Assembly: GCA_033032175.1 (NCBI GenBank)
Contig: CM065321.1
Coordinates: forward strand, 15,646,501-15,710,500
Source: Saturnia japonica
Lineage: Eukaryota > Arthropoda > Insecta > Lepidoptera > Saturniidae
DNA length: 64,000 bases
Direction: 5' to 3'
A program made the translations under genes and the position numbers. The notes beneath the pieces were generated by a model that did no database searches, had not been told where the DNA came from, and saw nothing but the letters and a program-made list of their open reading frames with translations. Positions 49,783-60,000 of the stretch are shown here, in pieces (position 1 is the first letter of the stretch; every line of letters starts with the position of its first letter).

Positions 49783-49995
49783 AAAACGAGGTTTTCAAAT
49801 TTTCAATTAAAATGTATGTTCAGCCATAACTTCTTTGTTTATGAACCGATTTGGATGATTCTTCTTTCGTTGGAAAAATGATACTTCAATGGTGATCCCA
49901 TTTTAATTTCACTGGCATTGGATCTTTGACTTTGAAGATACACATTATGAAACTTCTCAAAATCATTTATGTATGATTTCTTTTTTGTTAAAAAT
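49783..49995 (-). repeat. interspersed repeat (family C)
   Basis: Minus-strand copy with 'cataacttctttgtttatga', 'accgatttggatgattcttc' and 'ctttgactttgaagatacac'. Confidence 0.65.
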
Positions 49996-50137
49996 TGTCT
50001 TGTAAAGTCTATATTATGAATAAAGGGACTATCGATTATTTTTTTCAGTGTTTAATATCGTCAATGCGCAGTGAACTGGTGTCATGAACACGCCCCACTC
50101 TCCCTCGGGAATCAGCTTTTATTCAGTAGTCATATTA

Positions 50138-50563
50138 GGGTTGCCACTTTTTTGAAAGAAAAATAGTACATTTTTCAAAATATTTCAAAAGTACACATTT
50201 GTTTTTAATCATTATTAATCAACTGCCCAAAAAAGACTGTAATATTCACAGGGTTCATGTATGTGAGTTTCTTTAATCCACCAAAAAATTTTAAAAGCCT
50301 GAAAAAATTTGAAAAATATAAAATGTCCACAATTTTGATAAATACACGTAAATCTCAGACGAAATATGACTGACAAAATGAAATAAATTTCAATGATAAT
50401 TTTCCCTTCTGTTTAATTTAACAAAAGAATATAAAATAAGAGTGACTGTTGAATTAGCGATGAAAATATAGTATTTTTCTTATTGTATAATTTTTCTATA
50501 ATTTATAGTACAATTGACTAAAATATAGTACGATACTATATAATATAGTACGGGTGGCAACCC
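50138..50563. mobile_element. MITE with GGGTTGCCAC termini and TA duplication
   Basis: A 426-bp AT-rich element starting GGGTTGCCAC at 50138 and ending GTGGCAACCC at 50563, flanked by TA (50136-50137, 50564-50565). Sub-terminal blocks 'aaatagtacatttttc' and 'atatagtacg' are also roughly inverted. No coding capacity. The TA duplication suggests mobilisation by a Tc1/mariner-type transposase. Confidence 0.75.
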
Positions 50564-50565
50564 TA

Positions 50566-52060
50566 ACTGTCATATATTTACAAGCATTAATATTAACAGA
50601 CAAGTATTCTTTATATAAATATACTTTTTAACATATAAGAAAGGTGGTGCTCAAGATTTGATGGTTAACGGTTACTATGGAGGTTTGTAACACCATGGTA
50701 TCGAAAGCGCGATGCCAATATTGAACCCCCTGTCCTAAGGAGCTATGGTAACCGTACTCATCGTAGGAATACAATACACGGTTATTTGACTGTAATCTTG
50801 TGTAAGGCATCGGTATTCCACCAGTTGGGCTGACTCAAGTATAGAGAATAATCCTTAAATAAGCACTCTGTATGAATGTACATTCCCTATGGTAGATAGA
50901 GTTACAAAAGAGACTGGATTGATAAATGATATAGATCTAAAAAAGAATAATTTTAGTATTTTTAGTATCAAATCCGAGTTATTAATATACCCAAAAGTTA
51001 GTGATTATGTACATACATAACAAATTATATAGACATTATCTAATTAAAGCATTATTTTGTTAATTAGGATAAATTGAGACAATACATGTAAATTACTAGG
51101 TATAATTTTTGAAATTATACGTTTTTTGACAAGTTTAGTAGAAGGTAAAACTGAAAACCGAACGCGCGTCACGTGACGGAAGCGCGACATGATGACAGTA
51201 ATGTCAAATCGTTTTACACACTTTTAATTGTGCCAAAATAACAATATAAATGATAAATATACAAGATAAATGAATATTACTTAAATTTGTTAAAAAAATA
51301 TTTTTACAAGATTATATTAAAAAAAATAATTTACTTTATTATCAATAATGGCTTACTTCATAGTGCTGTAATTTAATTTCATTTACAGGGAGTTTGTTTT
51401 TTTGGTCGCAAAAGAACTATATCTTTTTTCTCTTTATTAGGTTAGCTAATTACAGCTCACGTAAATATCGACCCTTCGAATCTCAAAAGTAGTAAAAGCC
51501 ATTTTGTCCAAAATCGACTTCAAACTCAGTGTTACTTACTTTCACGAGCTCTATCGATCTGTATATTTTAAATTTTAATATCTCAATAAAAATGTCTTTT
51601 ACTACTCGGCTTATTTAGCAACTAAATTCAGTTTTTCTTTTATTTATTGTCGTACTTGACAATCTAGTCGTAAATGAAATTTCCTCATGATACTTTTCTT
51701 CACCGTCAGCAGATAGTATTCAATTGAAATAAATAAACGTACGTGAATGTCGAAAAATTCGTTAGTACTTTCCCTGGCTTGAACCTGCGTATATTGAATC
51801 GATATTTAGTCTAGCCATCACGACTAACCATAGGTACCTACTTATTAACAAAATTTCGTTGTACTTGTAAAATGATACTTCAATAGGTAGACAGTATATA
51901 AGCTACTAGACGGTTGACCGTCGCGATACCACAATATCAAAAGACAATCACCATCGCTTTAACCGACCTGTAATACGAGAGCAGAAGCCTTTAACAGCCT
52001 TATAACAAATTAAGCCCAACAGTGCGAACTACGGGATAGACTATTTCAAAAATAACATAA
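50566..52060. other. AT-rich non-coding stretch
   Basis: Nothing recognised on either strand. Confidence 0.45.
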
Positions 52061-52301
52061 CATGTCATCACGCCTGTATTCTCTGAAGGGTTAGCTAGAG
52101 ATGTACTAATATACACACACGGTTCGTCGGGCATACTTTAGGTCGAATGTAATAAGGGGCGAGCTTATTGCCATTAATCGATCACAAAACCAAACTACGA
52201 GCTGCTACTGAGATTTTCATTAAAAAAACACAATAACACTTTGGTCGACCTGGGAGTCGGATCCAAAACCTGGAACATAGCAGTTGCGTTTACGACCACT
52301 A
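52061..52301 (-). mobile_element. tRNA-derived SINE (family A), cut by the long-TIR transposon
   Basis: Minus-strand copy from 'catgtcatcacgcctgtatt' to 'gtttacgaccacta'. Its last bases (ggctaat...) resume at 54153-54165 after the 1851-bp transposon. This fixes the transposon as the younger insertion. Confidence 0.82.
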
Positions 52302-54152
52302 TAGCCCAGTCATATTAGGGCTTTCACCTCGGAATGAAAGATAATAAGCTGCAAATTGGTATGAACCTTTGTTTTGTCATTCTAAATGTTGTCTCAAAAG
52401 TCACAATCGTTATCGTGTCCGCGTCTCAAGATATTCAAGGTCAAAGGTCACAAAAATCGGTTTTTCGCGAATATCTGGCTTCCTATCGGTTAAATGAGAT
52501 TTGCATTTATTATAAAAGTTGTAGGCTATAAAATTCCCTACAACTTTTGTTTAAACTTTTTTTTCATACAACCAACCGTTTTGAAGGTAGAGCGCGAAGA
52601 GTGCACATCGTACAGTCATATACGGCCTAATGCAAGGTCAAGCGTGAGTTATGGTTATCAGTACGTTAACACAAATATATTCTACTAAAAGTTTTGACCA
52701 ATATCCTCGTACTAAAAAGCACATTTTATTTTTACACGCATTCAGTGGCTGTGACACGACTTCTGCGCTATTTAAAAAAGGAAAAAAAAACTGTTACTAG
52801 AGCATTGGAAAAATTCCTGATTTAGATAAACTGGTGGAAGTATTTCAACAAGAAAACTGCCCAAAACAAACATTATTAGAAAATGGAGTGCGCATCTTGT
52901 TGGCATTATATAATGCTCCAAAATCTGAGGACAACATTGATCATTTCCGCTACACGCAATTCATCAAATTTACAAAACTAAATAAACCTGTACAACTGTC
53001 AACACTTCCACCAACAAGTGTAGCAGCTCATCAACACATAAAACGTGTCTACTACCAGATTCAAACGTGGTTAGGGAAGGACTTAGAACCTCAAGAATGG
53101 GGCTGGATGCTTGAAAATGAAATCCTGGAGCCCATACGAACGTTATTACCTCCAGCACCAGCCGAACTACTAAACGTAATATTTTGCAATTGCAAAAATG
53201 GTTGTGGTTCCCGCTGTGGATGCAGAAAATCAGGGCTACAATGTTCTTTAGCTTGCGGCCAGTGCAACGGACAAGCTTGCCTCAACGCTTCACTGTATCC
53301 AAGTAATCCCGATGAAGAAAATACATATGATCCCGATATTCTGGAAGGTTTGGAGATGAACATGACAGATAATGAGGATGATGACAATGAATCGAACATT
53401 TTTGAGCGACAAGAAGAAGAAGACGACGAAGAAGAAGAAGATAATTAGCTTCCATTTCCAATTTCATTACAATTAAAATCAACAAAGATACTTTTGATAT
53501 TTGAACTCACATTTTGACAAATGTATATTATGCCGTATTTAATAATAAATAAAAATATGTGTAAAATATATACTCTTACTATCATTTTAACTTAAAATAA
53601 AACTAAAATATATAATCCAGAATTAATAATATTTTATACTTAAATAGTTAAATATGAATAATTATATATAAATAATCAAGTTACTTACTTTAATTAAATA
53701 TAAATAATTAATAGTTAGTACATAAATAATAGGCATTGTTTAATAATTATAATTTCCAAGTAAATAATTGACTTTATAACGTACTGATAACCATAACTCA
53801 CGCTTGACCTTGCATTAGGCCGTATATGACTGTACGATGTGCACTCTTCGCGCTCTACCTTCAAAACGGTTGGTTGTATGAAAAAAAAGTTTAAACAAAA
53901 GTTGTAGGGAATTTTATAGCCTACAACTTTTATAATAAATGCAAATCTCATTTAACCGATAGGAAGCCAGATATTCGCGAAAAACCGATTTTTGTGACCT
54001 TTGACCTTGAATATCTTGAGACGCGGACACGATAACGATTGTGACTTTTGAGACAACATTTAGAATGACAAAACAAAGGTTCATACCAATTTGCAGCTTA
54101 TTATCTTTCTTTCCGAGGTTGACCCCTTTTTTTACCTAATATGACTGGGCTA
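52302..54152 (+). mobile_element. long-TIR DNA transposon with 3-bp CTA target duplication
   Basis: A 1851-bp element with inverted repeats of about 367-376 bp (52302-52668 and 53777-54152), nearly identical, starting TAGCCCAGTCATATTAGG. CTA flanks both sides (52299-52301, 54153-54155). It is inserted in a SINE; removing the element and one CTA gives CCACTAGGCTAA, the normal SINE sequence there, which supports these boundaries. Inside each TIR is a perfect 12-bp stem (52514-52525 with 52537-52548 in the left arm). The interior holds the C-terminal part of one gene. A 3-bp duplication occurs in PIF/Harbinger and CACTA groups, but the protein does not show those transposases; superfamily left open. 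Confidence 0.9.
52681..53448 (+). pseudogene. C-terminal fragment of transposon-borne cysteine-rich (CXC-like) protein
   Basis: Open from the inner edge of the left TIR, reading ...HILFLHAFSGCDTTSALFKK, then a TAG at 52798-52800, then a frame open from 52801 to TAG 53446-53448. The stop lies between A-runs (52782-52790 and 52809-52813); the neighbouring frame reads KTVTRALEK there, so paired one-base indels are inferred. The downstream part has about 204 residues: a conserved QTWLGKDLEPQEWGW block, a Cys-rich motif (CNCKNGCGSRCGCRKSGLQC, with further Cys to CNGQAC) resembling CXC/TSO1 zinc-binding repeats, and a long acidic Asp/Glu tail. No true start is present. From memory, similar C-termini occur in large arthropod proteins thought to be transposon-derived; this was not checked. 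AATAAA follows near 53548. Confidence 0.75.
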
Positions 54153-54297
54153 CTAGGCTAATTTAAAAAGTGGTCATAAACAAAAAAAAAACAGTACGTA
54201 GTACGTTATATTGTAATACGTAGCATTCTACAACGAAACCTACGTTACACAACTAGCTACGACATTTTGTAATTGAAAATCCTGTTGGAAAAAAGCT

Positions 54298-54392
54298 TTG
54301 ATAGCTTAGTGGTAACGCAATCGGATACTGTCAATCGATGTCGGTTCGAATCCTGAGCTGAGCTTTCGGCTCGATTACTACTCGTACGGTTT
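54298..54392 (+). mobile_element. SINE (family B) head fragment
   Basis: Box A TAGCTTAGTGG (54302-54312) and box-B-like GGTTCGAATCC (near 54344), then 'gagctgagctttcggctcga', where similarity stops. It lies just upstream of the 175-bp tandem array. Confidence 0.7.
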
Positions 54393-54524
54393 TAAGATTA
54401 GTTCGGATTAGTGACGTCACTATCATAAAAGCACAGTAAACTGGCAACACATAAAATAATTACATTTTGCAAAATGGGAATATAACACGCACTTTATATT
54501 TCGATACGAAGTAAAAACGTAGGC

Positions 54525-55410
54525 AATTTTCCAGAGGTGCGTGGTGTAGTTGAAGCTAGCCCAACCAGCCGAGAGGTCGCGCATTCGAGTCCCGCACATG
54601 ACCGACTTTTGTGTAGTAAATGATGAGCATAATTGTCAGTTTTTGTGTCTGGGTGTTAAATATCTATATTAACAAACTTGTAGTTCTGTCTGTACGGGTA
54701 ATTTTCCAGAGGTGCGTGGTGTAGTTGAAGCTAGCCCAACCAGCCGAGAGGTCGCGCGTTCGAGTCCCGCACATGACCGACTTTTGTGTAGTAAATGATG
54801 AGCATAATTGTCAGTTTTTGTGTCTGGGTGTTAAATATCTATATTAACAAACTTGTAGTTCTGTCTGTACGGGTAATTTTCCAGAGGTGCGTGGTGTAGT
54901 TGAAGCTAGCCCAACCAGCCGAGAGGTCGCGCGTTCGAGTCCCGCACATGACCGACTTTTGTGTAGTAAATGATGAGCATAATTGTCAGTTTTTGTGTCT
55001 GGGTGTTAAATATCTATATTAACAAACTTGTAGTTCTGTCTGTACGGGTAATTTTCCAGAGGTGCGTGGTGTAGTTGAAGCTAGCCCAACCAGCCGAGAG
55101 GTCGCGCGTTCGAGTCCCGCACATGACCGACTTTTGTGTAGTAAATGATGAGCATAATTGTCAGTTTTTGTGTCTGGGTGTTAAATATCTATATTAACAA
55201 ACTTGTAGTTCTGTCTGTACGGGTAATTTTCCAGAGGTGCGTGGTGTAGTTGAAGCTAGCCCAACCAGCCGAGAGGTCGCGCGTTCGAGTCCCGCACATG
55301 ACCGACTTTTGTGTAGTAAATGATGAGCATAATTGTCAGTTTTTGTGTCTGGGTGTTAAATATCTATATTAACAAACTTGTAGTTCTGTCTGTACGGGTA
55401 ATTTTTTCTC
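54525..55410 (+). repeat. five-copy 175-bp tandem array: tRNA-like unit plus Helitron 5' end
   Basis: The anchor CCAGAGGTGCGTGG occurs at 54531, 54706, 54881, 55056 and 55231, exactly 175 bases apart. Copies are virtually identical; the only change seen is A for G at 54583 in copy 1. Each unit has a box-A-like TGGTGTAGTTG (54542-54552 in copy 1), which fits the pol III A-box consensus, and a box-B-like GTTCGAGTC about 40 bases on (copy 1 has ATTCGAGTC). Each ends with a 43-base sequence starting A|TCTATATTAACAAACTT. This equals the 5' end of the Helitron that continues after the last copy from 55363. TC starts lie at 54663, 54838, 55013, 55188 and 55363. Confidence 0.95.
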
Positions 55411-55620
55411 CAGATTTCCCGATACTATATGGACACGAACCTCGAATATGCCATTAAAAAAATTTGTCTGGCGGTCTCTCTGTTTGTATGTCCGGATTTA
55501 ACTCAAAAATGGCTTGACCGATTCTTATGAATTTTGTACACAGGATACTTATGTTATTGGTCAATTGATAGGGTAAAAGAAATTTCAATATAATTTTTAG
55601 AAAATAGTAAAAACATTATT
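55363..55620 (+). mobile_element. Helitron 5' portion (family H4)
   Basis: Begins A|TCTATATTAACAAACTTG. It continues with TTTCCCGATACTATATGG, a block with 'gcttgaccgattcttatg' and a block with 'ggtcaattgatagggt'. All are shared in order with the complete element at 62574-63354. The 3' end is missing; an RTE fragment follows at 55641. Confidence 0.75.
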
Positions 55621-55640
55621 CCTTGTAATTATTTATTATA

Positions 55641-55900
55641 GTCCGGCCACACTGCGTCTTCCGTGACGTGGCCGCCACTCGAGAAATCTTTGTTCCTTTT
55701 GGTCATCCGTTCTACGAGTCATTGATCATTGCGAAATCTTCATCTTTAAAGGTTTTTGAGCAAGAAGGACCAAAGACCTGGTAATGATTGCAGGAAGCCG
55801 GTGGATGCAGGTAGAAGAGGACCAATCTATTTGGCAGTCTGGTCAGTTTATTGAAATTTTGACGCGATTAGTTGAGGGCATTATTGACGAAAATGCGTCT
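55641..55900. pseudogene. RTE-like LINE fragment with inverted 5' half
   Basis: On the minus strand, 55742 down to 55642 reads Q-stop-SMTRRTDDQKEQRF then LEWRPRHGRRSV. On the plus strand, from 55763 it reads RRTKDLVMIAGSRWMQVEED. In intact RTE proteins the second piece directly follows the first. The more N-terminal piece is thus inverted and its outer edge abuts the left flank, the layout produced by twin priming during LINE insertion. It appears inserted in the Helitron beginning at 55363. Confidence 0.72.
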
Positions 55901-57349
55901 TATTGAAGTCAGCCATCACTAATCATAATAAGAATTAATTTTACTTAGTTATATTTTTTTTAATTGTGTAAAAGTAATTTGTCTTTGTATAAATGATCAT
56001 GTTTGAAATTTTCGGTTATTATTTTTGTTTTCTTACGTCAAAGAAGTGTATAACCGTGAGAGTAGTTAAGGGGGGAGCAATGTGTTCCTTCACCGAAAGC
56101 TCAGGTTTATGTAACAACACACCTCCTTATGACATCGGGTTCTTCGAACGTAACACGAAGAGATATTTATCCAGGCCAGCATGACAGCGGTGACCACCGA
56201 AGAATTTAGATCTCTCGGTGATCGCCGTTGTATTAGGATTGTACTGTGCTTATCATCGGGAATAGTGTTATCAATTTACCTAGCTACTATAAAAAAGCGC
56301 TTTACCACTAAGCCGTATACGGTACAGAAAAAAAAATTGATAAGTAATAAAAGATAAAATTATTTTTTTTCCCCTTAAATAGACCTTACATCCGGCTTCG
56401 ATCTACATCAAACATGGGACAACACCTGCGCACTCAAAAATAGATCACATCCCGTGTAAAAATATGAGAAAAACGTGTGATCGTGCTTAAGTGAGTTTAT
56501 TCTTACGCGTACACCCCCCACCCCCCCCCCCTACCTACTAAACAGATAGGTTAACAAGCTATCACGAACACCAACTTATCAGTATCAAATTAAATGCGCT
56601 AAATATGCAAAAACAACCTTATGTCTTACGTATACAGTTCCAGGTTGATAACCATAAAACGAACGGTGGTAAAAAAAAGTATTTCGTAGCAGCGTATCAA
56701 GTTGCAAGACTCTTTGTTTTGTAGGCATTGATGATGCATTGATTTAATTGATTAATAATCAGCACAACTTGGCTATTGATAATTTGGGAATATAATGGTA
56801 AAGTTATGTGAATTATAATATAATTGGAGAGGTGTTGTGGGACACGGGAACAATCGGTAGTAACGGAGGTTTTTTTAACCGTCTCTAAAAAAAGACGTGA
56901 GGTTACTCAATTCGAGTGTGTTTTTAAGATAGTTTTCTTTTTTTTTATAAATTGCCTTGTTGTAATTTTACATCAATAAATTGATTTCGTGTAAATTAAG
57001 AATAATCTCGATCAAGTTCAAACAATTACACGCACCTATTTTTTAAACAAAAACAATTTTACCCTCCAGAGTGGTTAAATCTTAAATTATAACAATCTTG
57101 TGTAGTTATTTTATACCTTTCGAGCGACCTGACAGATTCAGCTCATGTTAACGTAATATATAATAATTGTTTTATTGAGTCGATAGTTTACAGATATGTT
57201 AGGATCCGATAGACGGCGCTGTGGTGCTGCTATTGACAGCCGTAAGGGGCACAACAACGTCTACTAGGCCAGTTAGTTTCTTTATAAAACCTCAAATTAC
57301 CTAACAGAAACTAAATAAATTAAATAATAAAAAAAATAAAAAATTTCAT
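55901..57349. other. non-coding; short SINE B scrap and poly-C
   Basis: 56086-56117 matches the 'cttcaccgaaagctcaggtt' block of SINE B in reverse; the poly-C run is at 56514. Otherwise nothing recognised. Confidence 0.45.
56514..56531. repeat. poly-C tract
   Basis: Six C, one A, then eleven C: an uncommon homopolymer for an AT-rich genome. Confidence 0.9.
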
Positions 57350-57500
57350 TAAAAATATTAGCCTATTTTCATTTGATTGACATTGGACCTTCAACTTCGA
57401 AGATACACCAGGAAACTCTTCAAAATCATTGAAGCAGGTTTTCTTTTTATTAACACGCTTTTATTAGCTTCACCTGTATGTATGTATGTATGTAACCGAC
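57350..57500 (-). repeat. interspersed repeat (family C) with GTAT microsatellite
   Basis: 'gacattggaccttcaacttc' and 'aggaaactcttcaaaatcat', then 'cttcacctgtatgtatgtat' (TGTA repeats, about 57475-57495) and 'gtaaccgacccctttgagct'. It lies directly upstream of the helicase relic. Confidence 0.6.
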
Positions 57501-57654
57501 CCCTTTGAGCTCGATTTTGTCCTACTTTGAATGATCAGATTTAATTCAAACTTTGCACACCTGTCAAAAGTCGATGACAATGCAATAATCCGATCAAAGC
57601 ATCCGATTATCCTAATTAGATTCGCCAGGATTAATTAATTTCTTTCCGCATTCT

Positions 57655-57933
57655 TTGCATGCGAGTAAGAGAGATAGAGCTAGTGCGCGAACTACGCATG
57701 GGTGCAGTTCCACACTTACTCTTTCGGGCATGCAAGGTTGTACAGTTGATCATGCAGTCATTTATTTGGGTTCGCGATTGTTTGCTGCTGGACAAGCTTA
57801 TGTGGCACTTAGTCGTGGAAGATCCTTGGACGGTATACGAATTGAAGAACTTGATTGCTCAAAATTAACAGGAAGAACTCCATGTAACAGTGAAGCATTG
57901 AATGAAATGATTCGATTACGAGATAAACCATAA
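57655..57933 (+). pseudogene. PIF1-like helicase C-terminus, relic of autonomous Helitron
   Basis: Ninety-two residues containing MQGCTVDHAVIYLG, then LFAAGQAYVALSRGRSLDG (the last helicase motif of the PIF1/RecD-like group), then IEELDCSKLTG and a stop at 57931-57933. In Helitrons this is the end of the Rep/Hel protein. The upstream 25 residues do not match the family, no earlier helicase motif was found upstream, and the open frame starts on TTG. Only the C-terminal tail of the gene remains. It could in principle derive from a cellular PIF1 copy, but the Helitron-rich setting favours the mobile origin. Confidence 0.8.
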
Positions 57934-58315
57934 AATCTACAATCAGTCACAGAGTGGAAATTCACACTCATCCTCATTCTCAGTGCCGCCAACAGATTCG
58001 CTCCTATGATTATAATATTATGTAAAGTGATTACGGATTGAAAATTCCATACTCAAGCATTAATGTGACTGACTGTATATGTAAATAAGGTTGCACCTCT
58101 ATGTGTGTTTATATTGGCATCATAGAAATCTTTGAATATGTGTTCTTAACCAAGATACAATCGGAACCCATTTGTACATATTAAGGGCGGTTGATAGTTA
58201 GCAAATCGAATTAAATAATTTATAGTTTAAAAAATTTAACTAAAAAATGAAAAATAAATAATAGTTTAAAAAAACTTAAAAAAACACGCTTTCTTAAAAA
58301 ATCCAACTAAAAAAC

Positions 58316-58568
58316 AAAATAAAATTTAACAAATTTGATTAAGTACATGTAAAAAAAATGAATGTACATTATTGTAAAAAAAGCGTGCGGTGCATAGTGT
58401 CAATAATTATAAACATTTTATTGACAGATAATGAGTAGAAGAATCATCACTTCGATAATATAATATCTTAAAAAGCGCTTTGAATACACCCCACGCTTTT
58501 TTTACAATAATGTACATTCATTTTTTTTTTACACTGTACTTAATCAAATTTATTAAATTTTATTTATT
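58316..58568. repeat. long inverted repeat, MITE-like hairpin
   Basis: Arms of about 70-75 bp (58317-58387 and 58491-58568) are inverted copies with few differences. They share 'aaatttgattaagtacatgt', 'gaatgtacattattgtaaaa' and 'aaagcgtg' around a loop of about 100 bp. A partial third copy of the 'cacgcttt' block lies at about 58283-58293. Flanks show no clear target duplication. Confidence 0.75.
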
Positions 58569-58623
58569 ATGAATTATCTTGTCGATACATGTGATCACCA
58601 GACTCATACGCGATGTTGTATGT

Positions 58624-58882
58624 ATGCCTCGTTAGCCTAGTGGTCGTAAACGCGACTGCTATGAGCGAGGTCCTGGGTTCGAATCCCAGTCGATCAAAGT
58701 GATATTGGGTTTTTCCTATGAAATTCTTAGTAGCAGCTCGGAGTTTGGTTTCGTGCCCGATTAATAGCAGTAGGCTCGTCCCCTATTACATGGGACCTAA
58801 AAACATACTCGGCGAACTGTGGGTGTACGTTGGTACACCTCTGCCTAACCCTTCGGGGAATGCAGGCGTGTTGGTATGTTAT
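58624..58882 (+). mobile_element. tRNA-derived SINE (family A) with intact pol III boxes
   Basis: Best-preserved head in the window: box A TAGCCTAGTGG (58631-58641) and box B GGTTCGAATCC (58674-58684) both match pol III consensus. The body runs to 'aatgcaggcgtgttggtatg'. It could still be transcribed. Confidence 0.88.
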
Positions 58883-59235
58883 GTTGTATGTAGTAACTAT
58901 GGTCGATGGTCCGAGGCTCGCTGATAAACTGATTAAGGTTTTTTTAATAAAATTAATTTTTGTTTAAGTTATATAATATACGTAAGATTAATAATGAACA
59001 AGAGTAGAACCAATGATCACTCTTACTTAACATACGACGGTGCGTACAAATCTGGTTCTAACACAGCAGAGCCAATATCACGACTGTCACAGTTTTGAAA
59101 ATCCTATATGCGTTTGTTCTTTTTTAAACTCTATTGCTCGGACACCATTTTCAGTTTAGCTCCCATCCAGCTATATGTAAATTCATTACAAACAATAAAG
59201 AAATAATAAATAATTATATGATAAAATTAATATTA

Positions 59236-59585
59236 CTAGCGATCGCTCTAAGACCGAAATTAGACCAGCGACTTTTTGATCATAGACTATTTTCTGTTTG
59301 ACATTTGCAGTATTTATCAACCTAATCTATGAGTATCTACATCACTTGCTGTCACTTCTCGTTGAGTGACAATGTCAACATTTTGGGGGGTCTAAGTTAG
59401 GATTCGCAGTATTAATTTATTTTATTTCATATATTTAAATTATTAACAGATATTATAGATAAATTTTAGCTTTCTGCACTCTTTCTCCATTTAAACTTTA
59501 ACCATGCCAAATCTCTCAGTCTTCCGTACACGCAATACTCTTAAAAAGAGGTAGAAAGCTTTTACTTCAAGTATTATTATATAGA
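59236..59585 (-). mobile_element. non-autonomous Helitron (family H1)
   Basis: Best H1 copy, about 350 bp. On the minus strand it starts A|TCTATATAATAATACTTG at 59585 and ends GAGCGATCGCTAG|T at 59236. The palindrome GCGATCGC sits against the CTAG end. Internal landmarks include 'gactgagagatttggcatgg', 'aacttagacc' and 'gtgacagcaagtgatgtaga'. Confidence 0.8.
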
Positions 59586-59924
59586 TAATCAAAATATAAT
59601 ATAACGACCAGCGTATATGACTTTTATATCATCATGCGTCAACGATTTGCCTCCATGCTAGGCATTTCAGAGGTGGTACTAAAACCTAAGAACATTCTGA
59701 GCTTACTAGCTTATGTTGGCTTTATACAAAATGTATTAAATACTAATGACTTCCGTTATAAAGCGGTGTATCCGGCTTAAATTATATTGTAACGGAAGGT
59801 GTTCGGCAGGCCTTCTGTGCATTGTTGTAATATAAGGCATTGTTGAATCATGCGGAGAAAGTATTGTACAAGGAATAAAAGTACATATATAGACGTTACG
59901 CTGTTTATCTGAATTTTTTTCTGA

Positions 59925-60000
59925 CTGACTATACTGTTAGCTTTAGGGGCCCAAGAGCCTCTGACAGCTTTTACAGCTTCACCGGGCTTGCTGTTTCTCT
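59925..60000 (-). repeat. unclassified interspersed repeat (family E)
   Basis: Reverse copy of the repeat at 11455-11555: 'gactgactatactgttagct' and 'cagcttttacagcttcaccg' on the plus strand. Confidence 0.65.

Noticed and set aside
52334..52688. Open frames within the left TIR of the long-TIR element, mirrored at 53715-53951
   Set aside because: Same translated TIR on both sides; not a separate gene.
54531..55300. CRISPR-like or tRNA gene cluster reading of the 175-bp array
   Set aside because: Units are contiguous with no variable spacers, and the tRNA-like part has mismatches in the T and anticodon stems; it is a tandem duplication with a Helitron end.
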